In this document: in pieces, positions 10,449 through 21,490 of the stretch
How the letters are laid out: each line of letters begins with the position of its first letter
Numbering within the stretch: the stretch's first letter is position 1
DNA from: Artemisia argyi
Taxonomy: Eukaryota; Streptophyta; Magnoliopsida; Asterales; Asteraceae
Length of the DNA stretch: 64,000 bases
Direction: 5' to 3'
NCBI GenBank assembly: GCA_030686995.1
Contig: CM060693.1
Coordinates: forward strand, 110,075,243 to 110,139,242
Made by a program: the position numbers and the translations under genes
The notes under the pieces: generated by a model
The model's input: the letters and a program-made list of their open reading frames with translations, nothing else
Database searches by the model: none
Told to the model about the DNA's origin: nothing

Positions 10449-13400
10449 ATGGCAAAGAAATCAACACCTAGACACGAATTGATTCAAGGAGATGAAAGAG
10501 TAATCGCTAAGACAAACCATAGGATAGATCTCGATTCAATCACATGTCATGATACTTGTGCTATCATCCTGGAAATACTTAAAAAACACTTCATTTACAA
10601 CCTCCTCACCATCACCACTACAGTACCTGAAGTCTACTTAACATAGTTTTGGGAGACTATTGAAATTAGCAAAGATGAAAAGTCATTGGGTGTTCATCTT
10701 GATCACAAACTTGTTGTGTTTGATGTACAAACTCTCCGCACTGTTCTCAGTTTGCCTAATGTCAAGAAATACACTCCTTTGCCATCATTGTCAGATGTTA
10801 TCAAACTTCTTCGAGAACTGCAGTATGATGAATCAGTAATCCAACTCAGAAATATATCCCACGTAGACAGGAAATACATTCCACAACCATGGCTCACACT
10901 TTACTCAATTCTCTCCAACAGTTTAAAGGGCAAAGAAACTGGGCATGAACATCCTAGTCTAGAATTGATGCAGATTTTCTGGGGGGTTGTCAAACAAGCA
11001 AAAATTGACTATGGTCAACTTATTTGGATGGACATGGTTTATCACGCAAGGCAGTTTCACAAATCGTCTACCACAAAAATTCCATTCTATAGATTCACAA
11101 AGTGTCTCATTGCTCACTTCATGGAGAAATACCCTGATATTGATCGTAGATTAGAAGATAAGAAACACCCCCCTTCTGTGGATTATACATATTCTAAAAC
11201 CAGGATTCAGAAGACAAACACTCAAAAACAAGGAATGAGAATTCCTGATAGTCTTATACCTGATGATGTTCACAACACTGAGGCATATATTTTGTATGAT
11301 GCAGCTCAAAGAATTGACAAAGTTGGTTTGACTGAGACGAAGAAAAGGAAAACTTCTAAAAGGAAAACTTCAAAAGTTGCTTCTACAATCACAACCATTC
11401 CCAAATCCAGAACCAAAAGGGTCACAAAAGAGCCTAAAAATAAAGTGACAACTATTCGAGATGAACCAACAGATGATGAAGGAGATGCTTAGCGGGGAAC
11501 AGAAACTGAAAAGCTTACAAAGACTATAAGGAAGAAGGCAGATAAGGGAAAATCTTTAGAAACTCAAGAAGAATCAGTCACCTCACCAATGTCAGAATCC
11601 GAAGAAGATGAACAACTGCAACTAACCTTAAGAAAAAGCAAAGAATCGGAAGAGGAAAGAATCGCAAAAGTTACAAAGAAAGGTGAAGGTTCTGGTACAC
11701 AGGAGCTGGTAAGCCCAACTCCAGAATCAGAAAGAGATGATCAAACATCAGAAGAAACACATTCACAAACAGTATCATCCTCTGAACCAGGTGATGATAA
11801 CTCTGAAGATGAAGCTGAGTCATCAAGTTCTGATCCAAAAGAATCTCTCGATAAACCGGCTGAAACTGATGTTGAAGATAAAGCTTTAAAAGGCAAAGAT
11901 GATGATACGTCCGAGAATGAAGAGAGTAGCGATAAGGAAGATAAGTCGGAAAGTGAAGAAGTTAATGATGAAGAAGATGTGAATGATGAAAGTGACGAGG
12001 AATCGGATGGTAAGGGAAAGGATGAGCTACGTGAAACTAGTCAAGATATCTCTATTGACATTGTAGGAATTGATGAAGGACCATCAACAGTTCAACCACA
12101 ACAACAACCTTTATCACCTACACAAAGTCATCCTCCACTAAGCCCTTATACAACTGTTGTTCACTCAAGCTTGTTGAAATCATTACATGATCAATACAAC
12201 GCGCTCCAGCAACAAGTTAACGAACAAAAGAGTGATGTTGAAGCGTTCAAAACTTATAAAGTTGATGAAGTAGTTGAACACCAGGTGAAACAGAGATTAC
12301 CAAAGGAAGTTAAGAAGTATGTTCAGGAGGCACTTCCCTCTGCTGTGAGACACTATGTCACAAGGAATCTTGCAGAGATTGTTTCTCAAAGGTTTCAAAC
12401 TACACCAATCAATGTTCAGACTCTACCTTCAAAACCTTCCGTAAGTGATCTCAAAGGCAAATTATTGGAAGCAATTATGAATGATCCGGATGAAAATGAT
12501 CTACGCAAGGCACTTATCAAGTCTATCAAGAAAGCTGAAAAGAAAAGCAAATCCTGCAAAAAAACTTATGCTACTAAGCGTCGACATGATGATTCCGACC
12601 CAGATGATCAGCCACAACCAGAAAAGAGGAAGAAAGTGTCCGGTTCCACCTCCAGATCTCCAACTAAAACCGCAACCGTTAACGTTTCTGCTGATCCAAA
12701 CCCTCCACAATCAACCGAGGATCCACACCCCTCACAATCAACCGAAGATGCTGATGTAGATATGGATGACATCCCTCCATTTATTACCGAAACCATTACG
12801 GAACCGCCCAAGGATGCTCAATTAATTCCAGCTCCTGAATGGATTAACCCCGATGCACCTTCTTTTAACTGGTTTGATGAAATGGTTGATGCTCACTCAG
12901 ATGACACTGAAGCTGAAGAAATGACTGAAGGATCTATTATAAGCTTCACAAAAAGAATTAAAAAGGTAATGCAGACTCAAAGACTTCAGCTTTCTGACTT
13001 GGTCAAGATTCGCAAAGCAGGGTTCACAGAGTTCAAAACATGCACAACAACTGAACTTGAGTTCGAATACAACGTGGATGAGGTTGCAAGAGCTCTGTCA
13101 GAAAACATTACTTGGGAAAAGAGACCATCTTGGGACAAAATCTATCATGGCACGGATTTCCTTGTTGATGAATTCAAATATCAAGATTTTTCTCAACCTT
13201 TACCCCTCGTTGGTCCTCCAAGTGATCCAAAACTTCCCAAGCAATACTTCTTCAACAAAGATCTCCAGTATCTTATCCATGGGAACACGGATCCTGATCA
13301 CCGTTATGCTACATCTCTCACAAAGTTCAAAGCTGCGTCATATCCTCTAGAAGAACTTGATGATCAAATGAGAGGATTATACTCCGATTCAGTCAGCAGC

Positions 13401-14194
13401 TACAACATTGAAGCAGCTTTGTGCAACTCTCACTAGCCAGAGAGATGCGCCAATGGTTTTACAAATACAAGCTGTCATTCCGATCTAAAAACAGAGTATT
13501 TTCTAATCGTCGCATTCTTACTATCACAGCCGTTCCACGATCACATAAAAGATTTGGATATAATTTTCTTGATGAAATTGAGGTCAAACGAAATGATGAT
13601 CAACTTTATAAATTTAGTGAAGCTGACTATCATCGGTTGAACCTCAATGACATTGCTGACATATACTTACTTAAGGTTCAAGGCAAACTTCAGCACTTGC
13701 CCGCCAGCCTTCAGTATGACGTCATCAACTCCATCTTGCTTTTTATCCGTCAAACAATCATCAAAGCAAGAGTAGAAGATGCACAATTAGGAGTCGAAAG
13801 TTATCAGAGAGCCCTCAACTTTACCGCTCCACAAAAACTTACTCATGCCATAAAGATCCCTCGACCGTTCAACTTCAACAACAAACCCTTTAGAGTTATT
13901 TATCCGTTAAGGGATACGTTCAGAATCATGAGATATGAAGAGGTTCATAAGTTTGGGGATCAGACTCTTAAGTATGTCAGAATTCAGTTGAATGAAAAGC
14001 TCAAACAACACAACAGTGGAATTAATGTGGGATGGAGTAGAAGAGATGTGAAGGAAGCACTCAAGTTCATGGCTAGGATTGATCAGAAATTAAGGTTCAG
14101 GGATCAGATACGCAGATTGGAGAGCTTGATTGGAGCGAGGGAACCGATTCCTGACATTCTCTCTTACCGCCGTCCGGATACTCCTCGAGCATGA
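10449..14194 (+). pseudogene. Sirevirus envelope-like ORF, broken
   Basis: This third-position ORF follows pol in Sireviruses and is called envelope-like, but its role is not established. The N-terminal part (10449-11492) is a folded-looking domain with MDMVYHARQFH and PFYRFTKCLI. A long acidic Ser/Glu/Asp-rich segment follows (about 11589-12080), then a likely coiled coil (about 12160-12300, LLKSLHDQYNALQQQ), a basic lysine-rich patch (about 12520-12600), a Pro/Thr-rich linker and a conserved C-terminal domain (about 12960-14194, YFFNKDLQYL, EMRQWFYK, LNDIADIYLL). I see no clear signal peptide or membrane segment. Breaks: in-frame stops at 10644 and 11490 and a frame change at 13420-13436. 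I recall similar proteins annotated as hypothetical in Asteraceae; this needs a search. Confidence 0.7.
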
Positions 14195-14252
14195 TCATTT
14201 TGGTATAACATTAACTTAGTTTCATCATAATATTTTCTTCATCTATAACTAC

Positions 14253-14323
14253 GGTTTGTGCACACATTACAGTGTACAACCCGTGCTTGTAATTAAAGGA
14301 CCCTGAGGTACGCATCAGTGCCT
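14253..14323 (+). repeat. Two hairpins homologous to those at 1340-1578
   Basis: GGTTTGTGCAC (14253-14263) pairs with GTGTACAACCC (14272-14282) with one mismatch and one G-T pair. AGGTAC pairs with GTGCCT at 14306-14323. Both match hairpins in the left copy in order and shape but not in stem sequence. Confidence 0.6.
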
Positions 14324-14420
14324 TAATCCTTAGATAAGGAGCGAAGGCTTCTTACTTTTGAGTAGAATTAATCAAACATTTTCTAATTTTCATAATTCTG
14401 CTAAAAAGGCAAGTATTTCA

Positions 14421-14451
14421 CCTCAATGAGTATTCACTTGTTGAGGGGGAG
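14421..14451 (+). repeat. Hairpin merging into GGGGGAG (module F)
   Basis: CCTCAA (14421-14426) pairs with TTGAGG (14441-14446), which overlaps the GGGGGAG tract at 14445-14451. Confidence 0.55.
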
Positions 14452-14509
14452 CACTTGAAACATTCATCGTTTGAAAACCAAAAGTTCTTGTTGAAATCTC
14501 CCCATAAGA

Positions 14510-14577
14510 CTCAAAAAGCATATTTTAATCAAAAGTTTATCAAAAACAACATCTAATATGCTATTTTTGAGGGGGAG
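14510..14577 (+). repeat. Inverted repeat abutting GGGGGAG (module G)
   Basis: CTCAAAAAGCATATT (14510-14524) pairs with 14555-14571 apart from a 2-nt bulge. A CTCCCC just upstream (about 14498-14503) can also face the GGGGGAG tract (14571-14577). Confidence 0.75.
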
Positions 14578-14954
14578 AAAAGTGTAAGTGATTAAAATAT
14601 GAAAGTTAAATGTTGCTTAAAAGTCAAATCTCATGCGAGCTAGACTCAGATTCACCCAGGAATTGACGAAACATATAAAAGTTAGTAATCTTGAAAAGAC
14701 TTTTCCTCGATGGGTAATAACATCAAGTTAGCTACTAGAGCTAGTTGTCACCTAAAAGCTGACAATGGAACTCTTTAACTAGCCACGTAAGCGTGTCTCA
14801 AAAAGGATTTGTGTTAGTAGAAATGTACCATTTCGAGAAACTTTCTGTGGACTTGACCAGGCCGGGTAATAACTTCAAGCTAGTCTAACTAGTGATGTAA
14901 GCGTGTCTCGAATCGGCCTTGTTCACTGAAAGTGGATCAATTCTAAAAGTGCTT

Positions 14955-15011
14955 GCTCCTCCCGCATGTGCAAATTTATTAAATACTTATGAGCACATGT
15001 GAAGGGGGAGC
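14955..15011 (+). repeat. Inverted repeat before GGGGGAGC (module H)
   Basis: CATGTGC (14965-14971) pairs with GCACATG (14993-14999). GCTCCTCCC (14955-14963) faces GGGGGAGC (15004-15011), as in module D. Confidence 0.65.
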
Positions 15012-15032
15012 CCTTCATAAGTATACACAAAA

Positions 15033-15081
15033 CTCTCAAAGTGTTAAACAAAATGTTTAATAATCACAAACACTTTGAGAG
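15033..15081 (+). repeat. Perfect 13-bp inverted repeat
   Basis: CTCTCAAAGTGTT (15033-15045) and its exact complement (15069-15081) enclose a 23-nt AT-rich loop. It directly follows module H. Confidence 0.75.
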
Positions 15082-16466
15082 ATTTTTCAAAGGTTTCTTG
15101 GCTATTCTCGGATAATCATGGAGTTATAAGGTGATTAAGATAGGAAAATCTGTCCTATGATCCGCCAGAGCCGGAGGGATCTACCCAAGGACATCTCCAA
15201 TAGTTAGAATTAGAAGTCCTTAGGTATGATACGAAAAAAGGAGAAAAGAATGAAAGGGGAAAGAAGGAGTTGAAGAATTAAAAAGAAAAGTAAAGAAAAG
15301 GGTGAAAAGAAATATCCCTCCGTATGTTCAACCTTAGGGCAGACACCGGGTTCAATTCATATGCTACTGGTTGTTGCTAAGGCAACACCGGTATTGAAGA
15401 TAAAGTCGTCATGGACCCAGTGACGCAATGCACTAAACCTTCTTAACCACTCAAGTTCTCTTAAAAGAGCTTGTTTCATTCTCACGGGGAACCAGTGTAA
15501 TCTATCGACTTATCTCTTAGAGATAGTTGATATTGAAGCAGGAGACCCCTCCCTAGTCTCCGTATAGGAAACCTAAGTGAGCACTTATCGAGTCTAGAGC
15601 CATGAGATACATCAAAGATCTCTTAGGAACACTTAGTATTTCTACAACTGGTGTTCTGCATCAATGGACACCAGCTGTAAATTATCGAGTCCTTCGCAGA
15701 TCTTAGCAATCTGCCGAGAACGTTTATGAGAGAATTAGATTTGTATTTCTCAATGATTGAATGGAAATTCCTGCCAGGGTCAACATCAAACAGCCCTGAC
15801 AGCAGGTCACTTCGGTAACCCAACAAGGGTTACGCTTAGTGTTCGCGGTGGTTCTTTAGCGATCTACAGTCGTGGAGTGATCCCCAGCGACTCACCCAGT
15901 CATTGAGCTACTTAGTAGGTCTCGTAAGCTCCTTCGGGAGTATCTGATATGGGAACGGCCTGGATAAGGATTAGAAGGAGTCTTCACAATATGCTGTTGA
16001 CAAGCTCTAATTCCTTATCTGTAAGTACCGGTTGTTTATTGCTAACTGTTTACTTGCAGGTACATCACCTCCGTGATGGTAGATTCCAGCATGCTCATAC
16101 ATACATCTTGAAGCAAATGAAAGCTCCCCCAAAGATCTTAGCACAACAAAGTTCAAAGAAAGATTCAACGCCAAAAAGAAGAATCTACAAAGTATAAAGA
16201 CTAAAGATCAAAGTGTATGCAAAGGAACTTCATGCTTTCGAAAGTCAAAGTCCTAAGATGTATGAGCATGTTGGAATGACGGACAACCACCACAGACACA
16301 GAAGTGACGATCGGCGGACAACTTCATAACATGATCACCATCACATCAACAAAGAACGAAGTACAAAGAACGATGAAAGATTTTACTAACTATTTTTGAG
16401 GACGTCAACTACAAAGTCAAAGTATAGAAGATGACGACGTCGAGCAACCTTTGATGACCAACACTT

Positions 16467-16476
16467 AGGGGGAGAT
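16467..16476 (+). promoter_or_regulatory. Polypurine tract of the right Sirevirus
   Basis: AGGGGGAGAT is identical to the tract at 4060-4069 and lies directly before an LTR starting TGTTGGGAATA. Confidence 0.8.
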
Positions 16477-16825
16477 TGTTGGGAATAGACTTTATTATTT
16501 CAAGTGTCGGTCATTGGATTTTGTTATAGGTTGCATTATTTAGTTAATACGTTAGTTATTTTATATGTTTTATTAAGTTTTATGCTTAGTCTATAGGTTT
16601 GGATAAAGTCTAAGGGCTAAGTATGTAATATTGTCAAAGTATGGTGAAGCCCTAATCCTTACCTATAAATAGTATTGTATAACCACATTTGAAGTGGTTG
16701 GTTCTCTTAATATTATTATTAGTCTTTCATCTCTTATTTAGGGTTCCTTCCACTCTCTCTCTCTCTCTACTTAATTTCTCTCTCTAGATTTCTAAGTGAT
16801 TATGTTGTAAAATGGTGACCTAACA
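16477..16825 (+). repeat. Sirevirus 3' LTR
   Basis: It starts TGTTGGGAATAGAC, has CTATAAATAG at 16663-16672, a six-base hairpin (AACCAC with GTGGTT, 16681-16699) shortly after the TATA box, and a CT repeat (16750-16790). The end in TAACA at 16825 is inferred from the length of the LTR at 4070 and the change to Athila/Tat-type sequence after it. Confidence 0.6.
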
Positions 16826-17147
16826 GAAAGGATCAAACCTCTACCACATGGCATAAGCACCTAGGATAAACTATCAAAGAGGTCTTTTTAAAGGGTTGTA
16901 ACGTTAGGTGTAGGGATATGAAATACACGATTTTGTTGGATATAGGCAGTCTTTACTGGTGGCGAGTTAACAATCTTGGTTAATTACATGTACAATATGG
17001 TGTTGCTAAGCCAAGACTAGACTCGACTTAAGCTAATAAATCAAAAATAACAAAAACATAAAATAAACATAGAATGAAACGGGATGGTAGTCCGTATGTT
17101 TTTTCTCTTTTCTTTTTCTATTTTTTTTTTCTTTTTCTTGTTTTTTC

Positions 17148-17184
<37 letters not shown>

Positions 17185-17185
17185 T
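16826..17185 (-). other. Unassigned old retrotransposon sequence ending in a T-rich run
   Basis: No ORF. The phrase 'gatcaaacct' also occurs in the Athila/Tat-type region near 21633. From 17099 to 17183 lies a T/C-rich tract ending in more than 30 T residues, which may mark an old junction or simple repeat growth. Confidence 0.4.
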
Positions 17186-17924
17186 GCGTACACTTTTACC
17201 CTACCATCCAAAATAATACATCATAGGGAATGAGCATTCCCCTTACACTTGAATTTTTACATACTTTACAAATAACAATAATGCACTAAAGATGAGTGCA
17301 TACACGGAAGGCTAAGGCGATTTGGGTGTACATTTAAGTGGGGTGTAACAAATTCTTCCTTTAACTAAGATGCTTAAAGTTAGAAACGAAAAGATAGGCT
17401 CGGAGGGGTGTACTGGGGGTTTCGTGTACTAAAAATGAGTACAACGCTAAGGTGTGGGAAAAATTAATTGACCTAACTAGCCAAGTAATATGACTTAAAT
17501 GGTCAAGTAATTATGATACGGGTCTAACACAAGGGTGATCCTAATGCCTCTTATCATGAAGTAAATCCCACTACACGAATGTAGTCTCACTAGTGGTCTC
17601 GGGATGCATCACTAACGCAAGTTCTAGAATCCAAATGCTACCGGTACACTCATAAGCACTAATAATGAATGCTTTTCTTATCAAATCTAAAGGCGAACCT
17701 CACATATTTGGGTGGAAAATTTTTCTAAATGGTACGGTTTTATGCTAGTCATACAATTCCTATCCATGAGACGCTTGCTATGGCTAAAGTTTCACTCCTA
17801 AATGTTGTAAAAAAATTTAAATTTGGCGCTAAAATTAAACTAACAAGTATTTCTCATAGTTTTATTACACATCTACTATCAAACAAACAAACTCAAGCGA
17901 AAGTGTATCTGTAAGGTATCATCA

Positions 17925-17970
17925 TTTTACCCTCCCCTTACACTTAGGACGAACATTGTCCCCAATGTTC
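17925..17970 (-). promoter_or_regulatory. Hairpin and polypurine tract (minus strand)
   Basis: On the minus strand, arms GAACATTG and CAATGTTC (17951-17970) enclose the loop GGGA. Six bases later comes AGTGTAAGGGGAGGG. The layout matches five other hairpin/polypurine pairs in this window. Confidence 0.65.
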
Positions 17971-18284
17971 AAGTAAAGAATGTAAAAGTGAAATAAGTAA
18001 AAAGAATGAAATCAAATACTCCCCTGATTCGCTCGGTTTGGATAATAAGGTAGCAAGGTTAGATCTTCCTCCAAGAAAATGAACAATCAAAGCTTCCCTT
18101 CCAGAATATAAATCATCTTCTTGTCATATATAACCTGTTAATCCCGAGAAAACACTCACAAAAACCCAAAGCATCAATCCGAACAAAGAGAACTCACAAC
18201 TAGATGTAATTCCAGACTTAGAAATAAAAACAAAACAATTAAAGATATAATGCTTGTGGAATGAATGTTTGCAGATTTCCTGGA

Positions 18285-18400
18285 GTTTATATAACTAAAG
18301 AATCAACAAAAACTTTAAAACTCCAGTGTAAACAAAACTAGCAAAATTTCCAGAATTTTACACATGACGCCGTCAGGAATTAATTCCTGACGCCGTCAGA
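18285..18400 (-). promoter_or_regulatory. LTR-like promoter with TGACGCCGTCA palindromes and TATA box
   Basis: TGACGCCGTCA occurs twice (18365-18375 and 18388-18398), joined by a perfect 22-bp palindrome at 18371-18392 whose first half is CGTCAGGAATT. Downstream on the minus strand is TTATATAAACTCC (18285-18297). This is the same architecture as the LTR at 19968-21490. Confidence 0.5.
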
Positions 18401-18822
18401 AGTGACCTGCAGAAATCTTTACGTTAATTTTCTAGAAAAACTTACGTCCTACTTCCTGGAAAATCCTGCAAAACATCATTATGACTCGATACAAGCATTT
18501 GACTCTAACGAATACTAATACACATGTTCATTTAATATTGTTGTGGTTCATGCTCAATTTTGTTCTTATAAACAAATTTGGATCTCCCTTACACTTATCT
18601 TTTGCAAAATACCTTTATATGCAATTAAGACGAAGTTAAAAACAAAATAAAGCATTTTCACAATTTACTTTGAAACATGACCCACAAACAATAAAAATAA
18701 AGCATGCATACAGAAACAAATAAAATCAAATAAACAAACAAACAAACAAATAAATAAATAAAGCTTGGGTTGCCTCCCAATAAGCACTTGTTTTTGTTCG
18801 AGTCACGAGCCTGACTCTACCC

Positions 18823-19803
18823 TTATTTAACGGAAATAGGGGAGGTTTTCCCTACACTTAGGATTAAGTGCGGGTGAAAGTAGCGATACACACCCTTAGG
18901 GTGGAAATATGCCACGTGAGGTGAAGGGGGTGAGTGAATGGCTTCCTTCATCCTAAAACTACCCGAATAATATTGGTTGATGGGTGGGTCAGTTCCTCTT
19001 TTGTCTTCTAGAAATATATCTAAGGATGGAAAGGTGTGTAAAGATTGAGGTTCCGGTTCATCAACAATAGGAAATTCCCTAGAACTAGGACTAAGGTTAT
19101 CATTACAAGTATTCAAACCTATATCCTCAAGTGGTGCCTGGTCCAAGGGTTCTACCTCCATCGGAATTCCTAAAGTTTCTTCTACTTCTTCCGGGTAAGT
19201 CACGGGCGGTGTGTGTGCCTCAAATGATGGTTGAGTATTTTGTGGGCTTATGTTATTTACCTCATCATTCCATGTGTCAAGATCACCTATATCCTCATCA
19301 TGTGTTTTGGTAGGATCTATCCTAAGCATTCTCCTAAGTATCTCACGTGCTTCTCTAGGCATCTCAACTTCTATGTCCGAATCATAAGGATCATCCTCAA
19401 TATTCTGACTGCTATATACAAATTGCCCAAAAGATTCATCATCCGTTTCTTGAGATTCATCATCATCGATCATAAAACCTAGGTGTTTTTGATGAATGTG
19501 GTCATGCTCGGCTAGATCCTCCTCAATTGTTTTCTTAGGTAGTGATAATAGCAAACCTAGTGCTTCATCCAACTTATGATTTGTTGCAATGGCTCTCTCC
19601 ATAATTCCTTGGAAAACTAGGTCACATTTCCTATTGGCCTTACTAAAACTGGATCATAAACATGGAGGTTGTTCATAAGAGTCTATCCTAGGTGAAGGCT
19701 CATACGATTCATAGGTGTCTCTAAATGAGGTATTTTGAACTCTTTGGTGTGTTAGCCGCTCAACCTTATCTTGTAATCTTAGAAGTCTAAGTGTAAAGTC
19801 CAT
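18823..19803 (-). pseudogene. ORF of unknown function in an Athila/Tat-type element
   Basis: I do not recognise this protein. It starts at ATG 19803, about 140 nt after the PBS, in the place of the first ORF of an LTR element. The frame stays open to the stop at 18823 apart from one TGA about 49 codons in; a second in-frame ATG at 19602 opens the 259-residue remainder. The first 20 residues look like a short coiled coil (LRLLRLQDKVERL). The rest is acidic and rich in Asp, Glu and Pro, and it ends in GKTSPISVK. No RT, integrase, protease or zinc-finger motif is present. It may be a gag-like or accessory protein of a non-autonomous element that depends on a relative's enzymes; that is inference. 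Confidence 0.5.
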
Positions 19804-19943
19804 TTGAAGCAAATTACAAACAAAATCACAAAGAAAAGATAGACTACGAGAAAGCTACAAAATAAAAAGAAAAAAATCTCACTTGATAGGAATCTAATGA
19901 GTAGACCTAATAAAAATCAAATTCAACCTAAACAATAACTATT

Positions 19944-19964
19944 CCTCGGGCTGCGGCGCCAAAA
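19944..19964 (-). promoter_or_regulatory. tRNA-Asp-type primer binding site (minus strand)
   Basis: On the minus strand, TTTGGCGCCGCAGCCCGAGG follows the LTR end. It matches the TGGCGCCGCTGCCGGGGA site at 29869 at most positions. This site fits Athila/Tat-lineage elements. Confidence 0.65.
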
Positions 19965-19967
19965 ACT

Positions 19968-21490
19968 TGATGTGTAGGGATTGCACCAGGCTTTACCTCT
20001 TGAGGGATCTCGAGAAGCTTACAACCCCCACCAGGCAGTGTACCTGATCGTTGTAGTATAGTATAGTGACAAGTATCGGGGGATTGATCGTTCAACTCAG
20101 GAATAGTGTCGTTAGGATTCAAATTAATCTAACTAGGTCTAAAGGTGAAGGATGATTCTTTTTGTATTTTTATATTTTATGAAAAGCAAGTAAAAATCTC
20201 GGGTATTGGAAGGAGGGGCGGAATTAGTTGCTAATCAACTAACCCAAAAGCTACTAATTAAACTAATGTGCAAGAAAACTAAACTAAGGTTCAACAAGGG
20301 ATGTGAAGCATGTCTACCCATGATATGTTACTTCTTGCTAGCTATCCAATTCTACCTATTGATTTGTTACACCTTGTTTTAATTGACGGGTTGTATTCCT
20401 TAATACCAATCATGGGGTGGCGTACTTACTTCCCCAATTCTATAAGCTCCTACTTCACTCCTATGTCGAGCTGGCTAAGAAGCTCCTAACATGGGATCAC
20501 TAGAATTCGCTCATACATTAAATACAACCATAAAAACCTAGTACACATCGGTTCATGTTTCTTAAGACGTTCAAGCAAGTTACACAATGGAGATCTGCCA
20601 GTTTTCTTAAGCCTAACATTGAAATCATTCAATTAAACAAGAGACAATAGGAATCAAGAATTATAAACTAAACCAATTAGACCTATCGAAGTGTCACACC
20701 CTAATTGATGAAGATAGACACAAACATCAACAAGGAATCAATAAGATCTAATCAATTATATACAAGTTTCACATAATCATAAGTAGACACAAGGTGAATT
20801 AGCAAATCATCATCAAAGAAGAGCAACAACAATGATAATGGAAAACATAATTAAGATAGAATCATCAAACCAATACATGATGTTTATGGAGTGATTGAAA
20901 CCCTCTAAGTTGCTGAAAAAACACCTACTTAAACCCAGGAATCGATCTTAGGGTTTAGGGCTTACAAAAAGTGAAGTTATGATGTTATATTTATAGGCAT
21001 GTTTTCTGTCGGCCCATCTTCACGGCGTCAGCTCGTTTCTCTTGATGCCGTCATAACCATTTTTTCACCAAATTGTAGATCTCTTCGTCCTCTTCGCGTG
21101 GGCTTTTGAATCACCTAAATCCGAGTTCGTATGCAAAAGTTATGACCAAAACAATATCAGCTACTCCGCGCACAAGTTTTGACAAGTTAACACGTGACGG
21201 CCTTGGGTGACGCCTTCACGTTTCTTCTGGTCTGTCACCACTTTTACTCTTGACGCCGTCATAAAAAGCCTCTTGACGCCGTCAGGTACTCTTCCCAGCA
21301 AGGAAAATTAAGACTTTGCCGTTTTCTTCACTTTTATGCTCCAAAAACGTCCAAAATGCTTCCTTTTCCAGAATTTACTCCCAAAGTACCTAAAATCACA
21401 AAAGGGACGATTTAGGGCAATATTTAATCAAATAAATTCAATTCCAGGCTTAAATGACCCCCTAAAAGTGGTTCATTTTTCGCCTCATCA
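19968..21490 (-). repeat. Athila/Tat-type 5' LTR, minus strand
   Basis: On the minus strand it starts TGATGAGGCG (21490) and ends TACACATCA (19968), directly before a PBS. Length is 1523 bp. The TATA box TATAAATATA lies at 20985-20995, with several TGACGCCGTCA-type palindromes upstream (21020-21290). The sequence after the TATA box looks like a leader. Confidence 0.7.
20985..21290 (-). promoter_or_regulatory. Palindrome array and TATA box of the LTR
   Basis: TGACGCCGTCA or one-to-two-base variants occur near 21022, 21045, 21194, 21208, 21251 and 21274, all upstream of the TATA box at 20985-20995 on the minus strand. Each copy is a pair of inverted TGACG half-sites, the core recognised by TGA-type bZIP factors; that link is inference. 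Confidence 0.6.

Larger units (their letters stand above)
14195..16466 (+). other. Sirevirus 3' non-coding region (right copy)
   Basis: No coding sequence. It holds a chain of hairpins and GGGGGAG motifs (14253-15081, listed separately) and a segment related to 2280-2900. Further small hairpins such as GGAGAC with GTCTCC, and ATCTC with AGAGAT, lie near 15520-15565. Two short repeated phrases, 'gcgtgtctc' at about 14792 and 14892, are also present. Confidence 0.6.
4070..16825 (+). mobile_element. Right Sirevirus (Ty1/copia) element, degenerate
   Basis: Order: LTR 4070-4395, PBS-like site, remnant of the gag-pol linker, protease, integrase, RT and RNase H (4477-8670), minisatellite spacer, envelope-like gene (10449-14194), structured 3' region with repeated GGGGGAG motifs, polypurine tract 16467-16476, LTR 16477-16825. 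Copia domain order (integrase before RT), an extra ORF after pol and many polypurine motifs are the hallmarks of Sireviruses. Most of gag is missing between the LTR and 4477. The two LTRs differ strongly, so this may be a recombinant of two related elements rather than a single old insertion. Confidence 0.75.
17186..19967 (-). mobile_element. Internal and 3' region of a minus-strand Athila/Tat-type element
   Basis: Read on the minus strand from the PBS at 19964: leader, one ORF (19803-18823), the motif GGGAGGCAACCC (about 18768-18779), polypurine-like runs at about 18585, a promoter-like block at 18285-18400, then a hairpin and polypurine tract at 17925-17970. No gag, RT or integrase is seen, so it is non-autonomous or an internal deletion. 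A matching left LTR is not recognisable, and the block at 18000-18560 may be part of another LTR nested here. Confidence 0.5.
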
